Source: Anoplopoma fimbria
Lineage: Eukaryota > Chordata > Actinopteri > Perciformes > Anoplopomatidae
Direction of reading: 5' to 3'
Length of the DNA: 64,000 nt
Assembly (NCBI RefSeq): GCF_027596085.1
Contig: NC_072471.1
Location: 10,170,358-10,234,357, forward strand
Within the stretch, counting starts at the first letter, position 1, and each line of letters starts with the position of its first letter. The notes below the pieces were generated by a model. It was given only the letters and a program-made list of their open reading frames with translations. It did no database searches and had not been told where the DNA came from. The translations under genes were made by a program, and so were the position numbers. Below are positions 20,589 through 32,150 of the stretch, piece after piece.

Positions 20589-20650
20589 TTCCCTGACCGG
20601 GAATAAATAACAAGCAGAGCGCCGAATCCTAGCCACTAGACCATCAGGGA
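20589..20650 (-). pseudogene. tRNA-Glu with spacer replacement
   Basis: The T arm and half the anticodon arm are replaced by TAAATAACAAGCA, a phrase from the array's own spacer. Confidence 0.85.
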
Positions 20651-20815
20651 CACACTGGCAGGGAACAGAACTTTGAGTTCACTTCAATTTAATCAATTTG
20701 TCACAACCATGTGTGGCAGGGCATTTCATGATATGCCATTCCATAAATCAACTACAGAGCTTTGAAGGTAAGATTTCCAAATTTCATCGAGATAACATCA
20801 GTGTGGCAGGGAGAA

Positions 20816-20892
20816 TTCCCTGACCGGGAATCGTAAACCCTTGGCAGGGCGGCGGTGAGAGCGCCGAATCCTAGCCACTAGACCATCAGGGA
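20816..20892 (-). pseudogene. tRNA-Glu with disrupted T arm
   Basis: GAATCGTAAACCCTTGGCAGGGC on + disrupts the T arm with pieces resembling spacer (GGCAGGG). The anticodon arm to the 5' end is intact. Confidence 0.85.
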
Positions 20893-20976
20893 CACACTGG
20901 CAGGGAATAGAACTATGTGAGTTCACTTCAATGAATAATCAATGTGTCACAAAATTGTGTTAAGTTCAAATTAGAA

Positions 20977-21048
20977 TTCCCTGACCGGGAATCGAACCCG
21001 GGCCGCGGCGGTGAGAGCGCCGAATCCTAGCCACTAGACCATCAGGGA
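20977..21048 (-). tRNA. tRNA-Glu(CTC), short-unit copy
   Basis: Consensus copy, only 161 bp from the previous start because the spacer after TTAAG joins directly to TCAAATTAGAA. This removes the relic half and leaves a monomer-sized unit. Confidence 0.96.
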
Positions 21049-21291
21049 CACACTGGCAGGGAATAGAACTATGTGAGTTCACTTCAATGAATAATCAATG
21101 TGTCACAAAATTGTGTTAAGTAAATAACAAGCATTTCACCCTAGCCTTCCATGAACAAGGATCCAACACAGAGCTTTGGAGGTAAGATTTCCAAATTTCA
21201 GCTACGAGACCATCAGTGTGGCAGGGCAAAGCGAAATTATGATATCATCGTAAATCAACTTGACTTGAAGATAAGTAACATCAAATGAGAA

Positions 21292-21363
21292 TTCCCTGAC
21301 CGGGAATCGAACCCGGGCCGCGGCGGTGAGAGCGCCGAATCCTAGCCACTAGACCATCAGGGA
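21292..21363 (-). tRNA. tRNA-Glu(CTC)
   Basis: Consensus copy; followed by the TAAATAAATTGCATGCA spacer variant. Confidence 0.96.
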
Positions 21364-21605
21364 CACACTGGCAAGAATAGAACTATGTGAGTTCACTTCA
21401 ATGAATAAACAATGTGTCACAAAATTGTGTTAAATAAATTGCATGCATTTCACCCTAGCATTCCATGGCTAGGGATCCTACAGAGAGCTTTGGAGGTAAG
21501 ATTTCCAAATTTCAGCTACGAGACCATCAGTGTGGCAGGGCAATGCGAAATTATGATATCATCGTAAATCAACTTGACTTGAAGATAAATAACATCAAAT
21601 GAGAA

Positions 21606-21677
21606 TTCCCTGACCGGGAATCGAACCCGGGCCGCGGCGGTGAGAGCGCCGAATCCTAGCCACTAGACCATCAGGGA
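21606..21677 (-). tRNA. tRNA-Glu(CTC)
   Basis: Consensus copy; its 5' side leads into the divergent relic at 21776. Confidence 0.96.
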
Positions 21678-21775
21678 CACACTGGCAACGAATAGAAATA
21701 GGTGAGTTCACTTCAATGAATAATCAATGTGTCAGAAAATTGTGTTCAATAAATTGCATGCATTTCACCCTAGCA

Positions 21776-21838
21776 TTCCATAAACTCTACAAAGACCTTC
21801 GCAATAAGAGCTCTAAATTTTTGCTACGAGACCATCAG
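21776..21838 (-). repeat. divergent relic half-unit, copy 1
   Basis: TTCCATAAACTCTACAAAGA... ends GCTACGAGACCATCAG like other relics but differs in the middle. It is followed by CACTTTATTTGAAGG and TTAATTTTCAAATTAG. Its near twin is at 23695. Confidence 0.8.
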
Positions 21839-21925
21839 TGTGCTCGGGCCATGCTAAATTATGATGTCATTGTAAATCATCACTTTATTTGAAGGTAAGT
21901 AACATCATTAATTTTCAAATTAGAA

Positions 21926-21997
21926 TTCCCTGACCGGGAATCGAACCCGGGCCGCGGCGGTGAGAGCGCCGAATCCTAGCCACTAGACCATCAGGGA
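21926..21997 (-). tRNA. tRNA-Glu(CTC)
   Basis: Consensus tRNA despite a divergent flank (ATTTTCAAATTAG). The body is conserved while its neighbour is not. Confidence 0.96.
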
Positions 21998-22251
21998 CAC
22001 ACTGGCAGGGAATAGAACTATGTGAGTTCACTTCAATGAATAATCAATGTGTCACAAAATTGTGTTAAGTAAATAACAAGCATTTCACCCTGGCCTTCCA
22101 TGAACAGGGATCCAACACAGAGCTTTGGAGGTATGATTTCCAAATTTCATCTACGAGACCATCAGTGTGGCAGGGCAAAGCGAAATTATGATATCAACGT
22201 AAATCAACTAATAAACCACTTGACTTGAAGACAAGTAACATCAAATGAGAA

Positions 22252-22323
22252 TTCCCTGACCGGGAATCGAACCCGGGCCGCGGCGGTGAGAGCGCCGAAT
22301 CCTAGCCACTAGACCATCAGGGA
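22252..22323 (-). tRNA. tRNA-Glu(CTC)
   Basis: Consensus copy with the longer spacer CAACTAATAAACCAC before it, shared with the copy at 24172. Confidence 0.96.
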
Positions 22324-22566
22324 CACACTGGCAGGGAATAGAACTATGTGAGTTCACTTCAATGAATAATCAATGTGTCACAAAATTGTGTTAAGTAAAT
22401 AACAAGCATTTCACCCTAGCCTTCCATGAACAAGGATCCAACACAGAGCTTTGGGGGTAAGATTTCCAAATTTCAGCTACGAGACCATCAGTGTGGCAGG
22501 GCAATACGAAATTATGATATCATCGTAAATCAACTTGACTTGAAGATAAGTAACATCAAATGAGAA

Positions 22567-22638
22567 TTCCCTGACCGGGAATCGAACCCGGGCCGCGGCG
22601 GTGAGAGCGCCGAATCCTAGCCACTAGACCATCAGGGA
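22567..22638 (-). tRNA. tRNA-Glu(CTC)
   Basis: Consensus copy. Confidence 0.96.
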
Positions 22639-22886
22639 CACACTGGCAAGGGAATAGAACTATGTGAGTTCACTTCAATGAATAATCAATGTGTCACAAA
22701 ATTGTGTTAAGTAAATAACAAGCATTTCACCCTAGCCTTCCATGAATAAGGATCCAACACAGAGCTTTGGAGGTAAGATTTCCAAATTTCAGCACGAGAC
22801 CAGACCATCAGTGTGGCAGGGCAATACGAAATTATGATATCATCGTAAATCAACTTGACTTGAAGATAAGTAACATCAAATGAGAA

Positions 22887-22958
22887 TTCCCTGACCGGGA
22901 ATCGAACCCGGGCCGCGGCGGTGAGAGCGCCGAATCCTAGCCACTAGACCATCAGGGA
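22887..22958 (-). tRNA. tRNA-Glu(CTC)
   Basis: Consensus copy. Confidence 0.96.
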
Positions 22959-23204
22959 CACACTGGCAGGGAATAGAACTATGTGAGTTCACTTCAATGA
23001 ATAATCAATGTGTCACAAAATTGTGTTAAGTAAATAACAAGCATTTCACCCTAGCCTTCCATGAACAAGGATCCAACACAGAGCTTTGGAGGTAAGATTT
23101 CCAAATTTCATCTACGAGACCATCAGTGTGGCAGGGCAAAGCGAAATTATGATATCAACGTAAATCAACCACTTGACTTGAAGACAAGTAACATCAAATG
23201 AGAA

Positions 23205-23276
23205 TTCCCTGACCGGGAATCGAACCCGGGCCGCGGCGGTGAGAGCGCCGAATCCTAGCCACTAGACCATCAGGGA
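23205..23276 (-). tRNA. tRNA-Glu(CTC)
   Basis: Consensus copy. Confidence 0.96.
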
Positions 23277-23519
23277 CACACTGGCAGGGAATAGAACTAT
23301 GTGAGTTCACTTCAATGAATAATCAATGTGTCACAAAATTGTGTTAAGTAAATAACAAGCATTTCACCCTAGCCTTCCATGAACAAGGATCCAACACAGA
23401 GCTTTGGAGGTAAGATTTCCAAATTTCAGCTACGAGACCATCAGTGTGGCAGGGCAATGCGAAATTATAATATCATCGTAAATCAACTTGACTTGAAGAT
23501 AAATAACATCAAATGAGAA

Positions 23520-23597
23520 TTCCCTGACCGGGAATCGAACCCGGGCCGCCCTGACCGCGGTGAGAGCGCCGAATCCTAGCCACTAGACCATCAGGGA
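23520..23597 (-). pseudogene. tRNA-Glu with 6-nt insertion
   Basis: CCGCCCTGACCGCGGTG on +: the added CCTGACC looks like a copy of the tRNA's own 3' end. The anticodon stem is distorted. Confidence 0.85.
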
Positions 23598-23694
23598 CAC
23601 ACTGGCAAGAATAGAACTATGTGAGTTCACTTCAATGAATAATCAATGTGTCACAAAATTGTGTTAAATAAATTGCATGCATTTCACCCTAGCA

Positions 23695-23758
23695 TTCCAT
23701 GAACTCTACAAAGACCTTCGCAATAAGAGCTCCAAATTATTGCTACGAGACCATCAGT
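23695..23758 (-). repeat. divergent relic half-unit, copy 2
   Basis: TTCCATGAACTCTACAAAGA..., near twin of 21776 at a distance of 1919 bp. Confidence 0.8.
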
Positions 23759-23845
23759 GTGCTAGGGCCATGCTAAATTATGACATCAATGTAAATCCAT
23801 CACTTTATTTGAAGGTAAGTAACATCATTAATTTTCAAATTAGAA

Positions 23846-23917
23846 TTCCCTGACCGGGAATCGAACCCGGGCCGCGGCGGTGAGAGCGCCGAATCCTAGC
23901 CACTAGACCATCAGGGA
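23846..23917 (-). tRNA. tRNA-Glu(CTC)
   Basis: Consensus copy with the ATTTTCAAATTAG flank; equivalent of 21926, 1920 bp away. Confidence 0.96.
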
Positions 23918-24171
23918 CACACTGGCAGGGAATAGAACTATGTGAGTTCACTTCAATGAATAATCAATGTGTCACAAAATTGTGTTAAGTAAATAACAAG
24001 CATTTCACCCTAGCCTTCCATGAACAGGGATCCAACACAGAGCTTTGGAGGTATGATTTCCAAATTTCATCTACGAGACCATCAGTGTGGCAGGGCAAAG
24101 CTAAATTATGATATCAACGTAAATTAACTAATAAACCACTTGACTTGAAGATAAGTAACATCAAATTAGAA

Positions 24172-24243
24172 TTCCCTGACCGGGAATCGAACCCGGGCCG
24201 CGGCGGTGAGAGCGCCGAATCCTAGCCACTAGACCATCAGGGA
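24172..24243 (-). tRNA. tRNA-Glu(CTC), outermost right copy
   Basis: Consensus copy. As the array is read on the minus strand, it is the most upstream gene. Confidence 0.96.
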
Positions 24244-24398
24244 CACACTGGCAAGAACAGAACTATGTGAGTTCACTTCAATGAATAATCAATGTGTCAC
24301 AAAATTGTGTGTGTTAAGTAAATAACAAGCATTTCACCCTAGCATTCCATGAACAAGGGATCCAACACAGAGCTTTGGAGGTAAGATTTCCAAATTTC

Positions 24399-25504
24399 CA
24401 ACTCATCATGAACACTGTATTCTGCATGTGTCTCTTCATATCACAAAATTACTAGGCAAATTTAGCAACTCAAAGTGTATGAAAATAGGGCCGCTGTAAC
24501 AACGGCTAAGGTGTACACAGCCATACTAGGCATATACATTTCATAACAAACAATAAAAAAACAAGTTGTTTTATTTATTTTGGTACTTGTTTTTCTCACT
24601 TTGCCTGGCAAGTCTTCAAATATACCAATATATACCACTTCAAATATACAATTTATTCTGTGCACCACTAGAGGGAGACACACACCGTGTTATAATCCAA
24701 CAAAACCTGGACAATCACACCGACAAAGGGGCCTTTAACGAATTCACTTGCTTAAACTTCCCTAATCGTGTCCCTCCCAGGAAACAGAACTCAATAATTC
24801 ATAACAGGCACTCATAAATTTCAATGAGTTTCTAATTAGGAGGAGCCCACAGTAATTGTCTCTTAGGCGCTTCTAACAGGAGGAGAATCAAGCTGACAGA
24901 TTGACAGAGTCCTTGTGGCAGATTGCTGCAAATCACCTAATTATAAGAAGTCAAAGTTTTGGCGTTTTAATGATGATTATCTTGGCTTTATTGCATCATT
25001 TTTAAATCGAGGATGACAAAGAGTGTGTGACAAATGTCCCATCCATGAATCCAACATTTTCATCAATAAAATACATTTTCAAGACTGGTTTTAAGTCCAA
25101 ATGTTGCAATAAACCTGCAAGATTACAGAATATGTGCACAACACTGAAACATTAAGTAATTGTTTTTACTAATGATTGCTCAATATCTTTGAATCTACCA
25201 TTTTATAGAGGCAATTTGTAAAACTAATGTTTTATTTAATCTTAGGTGGTTTTTCTGCAGCAATGGATCCAAAATAAACCAGTGCAAAAGAAAGATTATT
25301 CACAATTTTAAGACATTTTATCAGGTGGAGTACTTGGACACTGTTTAGCTAGGTATATACGACACTTGGTTAAATTTATTTGTTGAGCAGATCGTGGTTT
25401 CCAGAGGAACTTGCTTGAATTATATCCTCATTAGATTCAACTATTTTTTTGTTGAATCTGGCTATAAGGTCTTCTACATTTGATAATACACTTGGTTTTT
25501 AAAG
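24399..25504. other. gene-free stretch, AT-rich
   Basis: Begins where array homology stops. No repeat partner, no domain-bearing frame and no RNA gene seen. Confidence 0.5.
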
Positions 25505-25885
25505 AAATGTTTGAGATTTTTGGAATTGTGCTCTTTCGCTTTCTTTCTTTTAGTTAGAAGAGTAGATTGAGTCCAATCTCATATTTGTCCGTTCCATACA
25601 AAGCTGGAGCCGACCAGAGGAGCTAATTAGCTTAGCATAAAGAGTGGAACAGTGCTTAAACAGCTATGTTTAGATTTTCTGTAGGTATTTAACAAAGGAG
25701 ATAGTACGTGTTTACTAGTGAGCTTTAAAGGTCTTTCCAGTTTGCATGCTAAGCTAACCGGCCTCTGGTTACAGCTACATATTTAGCCGACAGATACTAG
25801 AGTGGTAGCAATCTTTTCATCCAACTATCAGCAAGAAGGCGAATAAACACATTTCCCAAATTGTCAAAATATTTCTTCAAAGAGG
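25505..25885. mobile_element. decayed MITE with long inverted ends
   Basis: The left part (GCTCTTTCGCTTTCTTTCTT, TAGTTAGAAGAGTAGATTGA) is an imperfect inverted complement of the right part (AGTGGTAGCAATCTTTTCATC, CAGCAAGAAGGCGAATAAAC, TTTCCCAAATTGTC). The internal phrase GCTAAGCTAACCGGC is common in teleost repeats as I remember them. No coding capacity. Confidence 0.65.
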
Positions 25886-26353
25886 CCAGGAACCTTTTAT
25901 GATGTAAAGACATTATATTTTCATAGTGACAGCTCAGAAATATTGATATTAGCATGCCGGGCACACATGCTTGGCTGAATTACTGCTCACACCTTGGGGA
26001 GATGAACATCATCCAAGTGTAGTAAAGCAGACAGTGTAATAACAGTAATCACTTAGTGGAGTTCATTTACAGCAGTAAAACAAAGGTCACTGACATCTCC
26101 GTTCGGAGCGTCTCATGGATATTAGGCGCTATTTACTGATGGTAGATCATTTAGTGAGATAACCCTTAAGGACGGCGGCTCGTCACTGTGGAGGGACATC
26201 CAGAGGTATTTTGTATGTGTGTGAGCACGTGAGCTTTGGCTTGGCAGGAGACAACGGACAGGTGGATGCTCAGCCAGCCAAAGTCCCATTACTTGCTCAG
26301 GGGGCAGCAAGTGTGTGTGCATGTGGTAATTACTTTTTCTTTTTGTGTGTGAA

Positions 26354-26358
<5 letters not shown>

Positions 26359-26385
<27 letters not shown>
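26359..26385. repeat. (GT)n microsatellite
   Basis: About 13 GT dinucleotides. Confidence 0.95.
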
Positions 26386-26388
<3 letters not shown>

Positions 26389-26399
26389 ACCGGGTGATT

Positions 26400-26770
26400 A
26401 GAGATGGGTAGCGGGTGGAGGGCTTGTCAGAAGTTATCTTCCCATCTCATCTCATCATAGGCAGTCTGCCGGATTCCCTCGATGGCTCAACAGCCCGACG
26501 CTGCCGTTCTGCTGTCAATCGGGCCGTCAACGCCTGCAGAAATCGATGCCAATCTCCCTCAGTTTCTATTTTTAACCAAGGCTCAGCACCCAGGCCTTTG
26601 ATAAGGATGCTGCCTTCTTTTGGCTCTCCTCTTTGCCTCGGATGAGCAGCCCCCGCCAACCCCCCTCCTTCCAACGTCTTTCCTGCTGATGAGAGGTGAT
26701 AAGAGACAGACGAGATTGAGCTAAAAGCATAGACCTGCCTGACACTCTGAAAAAGGCTTTCATGGTGGAG
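26400..26770. other. GC-richer block, possible conserved non-coding element
   Basis: Balanced composition, no simple repeats and no repeat partner in the window, between AT-rich sides. Open frames exist on both strands without domain or splice support. The regulatory idea is inference only. Confidence 0.22.
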
Positions 26771-28690
26771 AAAGTGATGATTGTTAGCACTATTACGGCC
26801 ATTAAGAGCCATACGGGTGTTAATATTAATAGTCAAAGACATGATTGCATTTAAATTGTCTCTTTCATCAGTAGTAGTATTATTACCACTGGTACTTCTG
26901 CTTCTACTGCCTTTACTTATGTCTTTAATTTACAAAAAATGATGAATATATAACTGGTACACATATTATTTAGATTGAGTGCCTGCTCTTTCAGGATGTG
27001 AAGATGTTTGAACATCAACATTTCGATGACAACTGCACTGTTGTAACTTGTTTAGGGGCCTCAGGACAAAGATTTGCTGTTGGGCACCTCTTGCCTCCAG
27101 GTTCCCATTACGAACAGTAAACACAGTGCACTAGATGGTACCTTTCATATATTCTGAGGGCCAGAAACCCAGCAGTATTATAATACTGAAAAACCTGAAA
27201 GTTTGTTTGTGGTAGTTTGATAAAATACAACTTTATTTAGGAAAATACACAATTTGAAAACATTATTAACTAGAACAATGGTTTTACAATTAGATTTTGA
27301 CACAGGTTCCTTCCTAAAGATAGGGCCAAATGATTACATGAGGCAGGACCCAGGTCCTATTCAACATTAGTGGTGCACATTCACCAACAAATGTGCAATT
27401 CATATTATTTACATGATCACCAAACTGTTTACACTGTTGTGGAGACGCTTTATGTTGTTTTCCCTTTAATTTATAACCATCTGTATATACTGGAATAGAA
27501 CATACTCAAGTAGTATAACCAAGTGTCAGCATCACAGAACTTTGATTAAGCATAGTACAAGAAAAAATATGTACTTATCAGCACCTGGCTTGTTCTTCCT
27601 CCTCTGCTTATACTTGACTTCCCTGTCTGTTTCCTAGATGTGTTTCCTCTATAGACTAGAGGGTGCTTTGTCACCGCTCAGTCTTCATTACAAAAGGAAC
27701 TCCTGGAAAATTAATTCCCACTCTCATGGGCCTAACTTCAGATGTTCCACATTAATAATCACTATTGCCCTGTGAGTTCTGTGTCGACAGCAATCATGCG
27801 CTGACGAGAGTGAAGTTGTGCTGGGAGTTGTTTGAAAGGTGTCTCCGATTAATGGTATTTGACACAATGGTGATGGTGGGTTGTGAGAAATGTTTTGTTT
27901 TTCTAAGATTTGAAATGCAGTTTTTTAGAAACTGTATAGAACGTCATTTCTTTGATATTACTCTCTTTTATGTTTTCTTCTTTCAGGAATCATCTTTCTA
28001 ATGTGACAATAACTCACAATTATGTTGAGATCCCTTATCATGTTTTAAAGTAGAAGAAAAACAGACATGCACTTACATTGTGCAAGTCATGTAAGATGTT
28101 TTAACAGCGTCTCCAGCTCTTACTTTGATGCGGGCTCAGCAGCAGCAAACAGGAAGGGCGCCCTGCTGGTTTGACAGAGCCTTATGTAACCGAGAGGTCA
28201 CACATTTGACCTTAATGCACCCAGCGCTCACCAACAGCTGTGTGTTTTGAGCAGCCTTACTTATCTAAAGTCATGCTACATTACAGTATCATCTTAATAT
28301 CTAAGATATAATAAAGAATCATGTGTTTTCAGTGTAAAACAGAAATATCCAAAAGCTTTGGCTATAATCTCCATTTACTGTATTTTGAGGGGAAATATCT
28401 GCCAGCGTTTATTTTAGTGCTTGTCTATTCTGCTCTCAAGTTGTTAGTAGAACTCGATTCAACCATTTTCCCTCTAATTGGGTGTTTTTGTGGATGCCGG
28501 ATTAATCAGCCGCAGGGTATTTAATGTTGTTTGGGCAGCTGAGAGGTAATACAGCCAAGCCATTAACATATCATTAGAGAGTCCTAAGCACTGTAATTGC
28601 GGCCAGAACGCTGATGCTACACTCTCATTAAGTGGACTCTAAGAGAGGAGACGTCTCGTTGTGATGGCTTTCAGTGAGATGTTGAGGAAA
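26771..28690. other. gene-free stretch
   Basis: At 27176-27330 there is a copy of a repeat (GTTTGTTTGTGGTAGTTTGAT, TTCCTAAAGATAGGGCC) whose partner is at 29330-29490. The blocks 28110-28260 and 28500-28690 are GC-richer and could be conserved elements. The short frames at 27765 and 28321 have no support. Confidence 0.4.
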
Positions 28691-28699
28691 ATCTGTGTA

Positions 28700-29325
28700 A
28701 CTCAGCACACTGTTGTCACAATGGGACGTCCACAGGTCACATTGTGAGCCGAGATGGTTTCCAACATGCCATGGAGGCTTCTGTTGTGGTATCTGAACTT
28801 TCATCATTCAGAGCTTGCAAAAACGAGAACTCAAGTTGCTCCCTACTTAAACAGGTTTTTGGCAGGCAATGTCATTCTGTTGGTCAGTCCATCACTTTGG
28901 TCCAGGCTGAGATTTCTCAAAAACTACAGGATGAATTACAATTGTACAGAAATTCATGGTCAAAGAGAAGGAATCCTGTTGAATTTGGTGATCGGCTGAC
29001 TTATTCTTTAGCGCAAGCAGTAGGGTAACCTCTTTTTTTGTGTCATTTCTTGAAAACCATTCTGTGGATTACCTTGAACTTTGGCACATATCGCCAGTAC
29101 CAGGCGATAATGGCTTTTTCTATAGCGCCACCATGAGATTAACATTTGGAGTCTTGAGTGAAATGTCTCAACAACTAAAGGATGGATTGTTGTAATTTGG
29201 TACTGACCAAATGGTACAAATACTTTTGTTTGTGACCAAATAGCTGCAAAACTAATGATAACTGATGATATTCCCATCAGCCTCAGCTGTAATTTGTGTT
29301 CATATAGTCGCAAAACCCAGCTGTA
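28700..29325 (-). repeat. degenerate interspersed repeat, same family as 470-880
   Basis: Contains GGTCAGTCCATCACTTTGGTC, TACAGAAATTCATGGTC and TTCCCATCAGCCTCAGCTGT, which match the family copies at 63185-63735 and (inverted) 598-640. The open frames here are inside the repeat and are not taken as genes. Confidence 0.6.
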
Positions 29326-29329
29326 TTCT

Positions 29330-29540
29330 AATACTGAAGTATCATGCTTCTAAATGTCAGTTTGTTTGTGGTAATTTGATCGAAAACAACTTTGATTAGG
29401 AAAATATACCATGTGAGAACATTATCAACTAAAACAATGATGGTACAACTAATTTTGACATAGGTCCATTCCTAAAGATAGGCCCATTCTAAATTAGTAC
29501 ATGTTCTAACATGGTGTATTTTCCTAATTAAAGTTGTGTA
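29330..29540. repeat. repeat with ~40-bp inverted arms
   Basis: ACAACTTTGATTAGGAAAAT at about 29387 is the inverted complement of ATTTTCCTAATTAAAGTTGT ending about 29538, and the match extends about 40 bp each way. The left part also matches 27176-27330 directly. Confidence 0.7.
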
Positions 29541-31980
29541 ATGTATATGAACACAAGGAGACAAGTTCAAGGTGGTTTTAAAGCTAATATAGTGAACGGA
29601 TTATTCAAAATAATGTTCATATTAATATAAGAATGGATTCGATTTTTCGTCCATTTTATTATAGAAACTAAACTTTATGACAAAAATATCATAATTTGCC
29701 CTCGTGCATACAGCTTTGAGAAATTTTAGAAAACCTCCACAATAATGTTGACTCATCCTCTGTATCTGTACTTTGCAGGACTCATCTGTGTCAATATTTG
29801 ACAGACTTTCTGGTTTAATTGCAGATTCCCTTTTGTGCATTCGCTCAAATTCCAGGGATTATCCAATTACTGCCTGCGTGCCGACAAACAAGGGGGCCTC
29901 TTTGCCTTTCACTAATTGGAATGAGGAGTAGTGCCAGTGCTCAAAGGAAAGGCCTATCACTGAGAATTATTGAATAGAGAAGGAATAAAAAAAAAGAAAA
30001 GGATATGTGGTCTGCCTTGGGCTGCTTGTGGATTTCCTCTGATTTCATCAGAAAAAAGATGGCTGAGGCGATTCCCCCAGACAACAGCCAGCTGGAGCCG
30101 GAGCTTTGCTGCCCAAAATCTCTGAGAAAAGAAAGTGAAAGACACACGCTGTGCCTCTGCAACTCATCCCCTAAACAATCCTTCAGTTCGCCCGCTGTTA
30201 GACAACTTTGTAGCCGGAAATATATCTTATTTTTCAGTGAATCAGTGTGCAATTGTGTTGTTATGTATGGCAATTTCATGGTTTATAGCTGATTAAATAT
30301 ACACTGAACATGAGCAATTATGTCAATGAAGGGCAGTTGAATTTCGCTTATACCTTAGGCTACTGATAATTTAACATGCTTTAAAACTGTATTCCTGCTC
30401 ATCTGTAACTGTTAGTAATCCTTACTTAGCTACATGTTGTGCTCATTAATCAGTCTGCCCTGAGTTTTTTATCAAATCCAGTGAATTGGTGTGTACATTT
30501 GGGGTGTGCCTGCGTGTGGCATTAGAAACACACACACACACACACACAAACAGAGGTTGACAGACAAATGAAACAAGAGATATGCGGCAGGTTGAACAGG
30601 CGTGATCCATAATTTATTGAGCAGCACTGACGTTACAACAGGGAACAAATGAAGCAGAGAACACAAAAGAGCATTATTTATTACAGAAAGAAAATGTAGC
30701 CTGAGGGGGATAGATACAGTAGCTCAGCACTCACACATTACGCCTATACTGTACACAAACATGCTACATTATTGCAGCTGTCAGATGAAAAATCCCATTT
30801 TTCTTCCATTCTACCTTTTTTCATGTTTTTACTTGATCTTGAGGATTTTGTGACCTTGTACAGCTCAATCAAGTTTCATAACATGAGGACTCAATTGCAT
30901 AATTAAAAAAATTGCACGTCCGTCAAAAAATGAATGTTATTTCTCTGAACATTTTGACATTTTGAGAATATGAGGTTTACAGCACAGTCAAAAGGAGTAC
31001 ACACCCTCGGGCGAAACAGCGGATGGCAACAATCTATTCAAACATAACTTCGCCTTCATATGCCAAGCTGTTTTAAATAATGCAGGCTCTTTCTCGCAGA
31101 TGCCATGATGGTAGATTCCCACCTTTAGATTCCCATGGACCCCCCACTGATCCAGAATCGAATCCTCTCAGCTTCCTCTCATGTGTCTTTCCTGCTCTAC
31201 TATTCTCTTAGACCTCCTCATGTCTCTATAAAGAACTCTATGTAGGAGTGAGAACCTGAAAAATAAATTAAACCGATAATGCAAGCCAAAGAAAGTTCCC
31301 ATTCCACCCCGCTGAATTTTAGATCATAACTTACAGCCTTGAATAAATCATTAAACCTCAGTAGACCATATCTATTGCAATTTCATCTTGAATAATTATC
31401 CCCCTCATATCGAAACAGAAGCAATGTTGCACAATGCAAGCATGTGTCAAATATCTTGTAATATCCAAGGATTAATAATTCAGTTTCTGGTTTACGACAA
31501 CAACCCATTTAGGCTTTATTCAGTTCTGCTCAAGAGGAGAAAATGAGGAGCTTATTTTACAGCGAATACAAACAGAAGGTTGACATTTAAACCCAAACCC
31601 CACATCGCCCAACTGGACCAAACACCAGCAGGATCATTTCAACATCTTGCTTAATTGGTTGGTACTGAGTTCATTTCAAGCAGAAAGTTACTGCTGATGA
31701 ATACCATTATAGCCATTTAGAGTTGTCCTGGACCTAATTTCTGAGTGGACAGGGATTTAAAGGGTTTCTACTGAACTGAGTTGCTTTTTTTCAGGCTAGT
31801 GTTTAAAGCTATACAGGAACAATGTTGGTCTGATTAAGAAGAGTCCTTACAAAGAGCACATGTGAGATGGATGACTGAAAAACAAGTGTATATGTGAATT
31901 GACATAATACCCCAAAAAAACTACCAAAAGAAAACCTACAGTTGCTGTTCAGTGAAAACCAAAATCGTCCATTTGTTAGC
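29541..31980. other. gene-free stretch
   Basis: A GC-richer block at 29860-30180 may be a conserved element. A short CA run lies at 30529-30548. The overlapping frames at 29941-30292 occur on both strands and look like chance. Confidence 0.4.
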
Positions 31981-31984
31981 TAAA

Positions 31985-32150
31985 CGCTCTAAAACTGACT
32001 TTACACTAACTGGTTACCAAACTGCAGAAATACACATTAACTAGCTCATGAACATGGTGCAGCATTTAGCAGCCAAGATTAGTCTCAGGGGTTGGTGGAG
32101 ACCAAAACAGATCTTAAAATTGATCAAAAATGTAACTTGCACTTCTAAGG
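31985..32150 (-). repeat. degenerate repeat related to 51140-51330
   Basis: GAACATGGTGCAGCATTTAGC and the GGTTGGTGGAGACCAAAA context are an inverted match to GCTAAATGCTCCACTATGTTC and GGTCTCCACC near 51165-51225. Confidence 0.6.

Larger units (their letters stand above)
11910..24398 (-). repeat. tandem tRNA-Glu(CTC) gene array, ~315-bp dimeric unit
   Basis: About 40 units, mostly 313-328 bp start to start, all in one orientation. Unit on +: intact tRNA (72), spacer (~98) with CACAAAATTGTG, relic tRNA (~72), spacer (~73) ending CTTGACTTGAAG...CATCAAATGAG. The first unit abuts the satellite with no unique DNA between. The last unit breaks off inside the relic at about 24398. Several units are shortened or scrambled (14440-14600, 15361-15500, 16010-16190, 16790-16980, 19081-19400, 20160-20260, 20540-20830). 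Confidence 0.95.

Noticed and set aside
11910..24398. Regularly spaced repeats, superficially CRISPR-like
   Set aside because: The units are ~315 bp, spacers are themselves repeated, and the conserved part is a tRNA gene; the DNA is from a vertebrate.
28744..29028. 94-codon frame
   Set aside because: Falls inside an interspersed repeat shared with 63185-63735.
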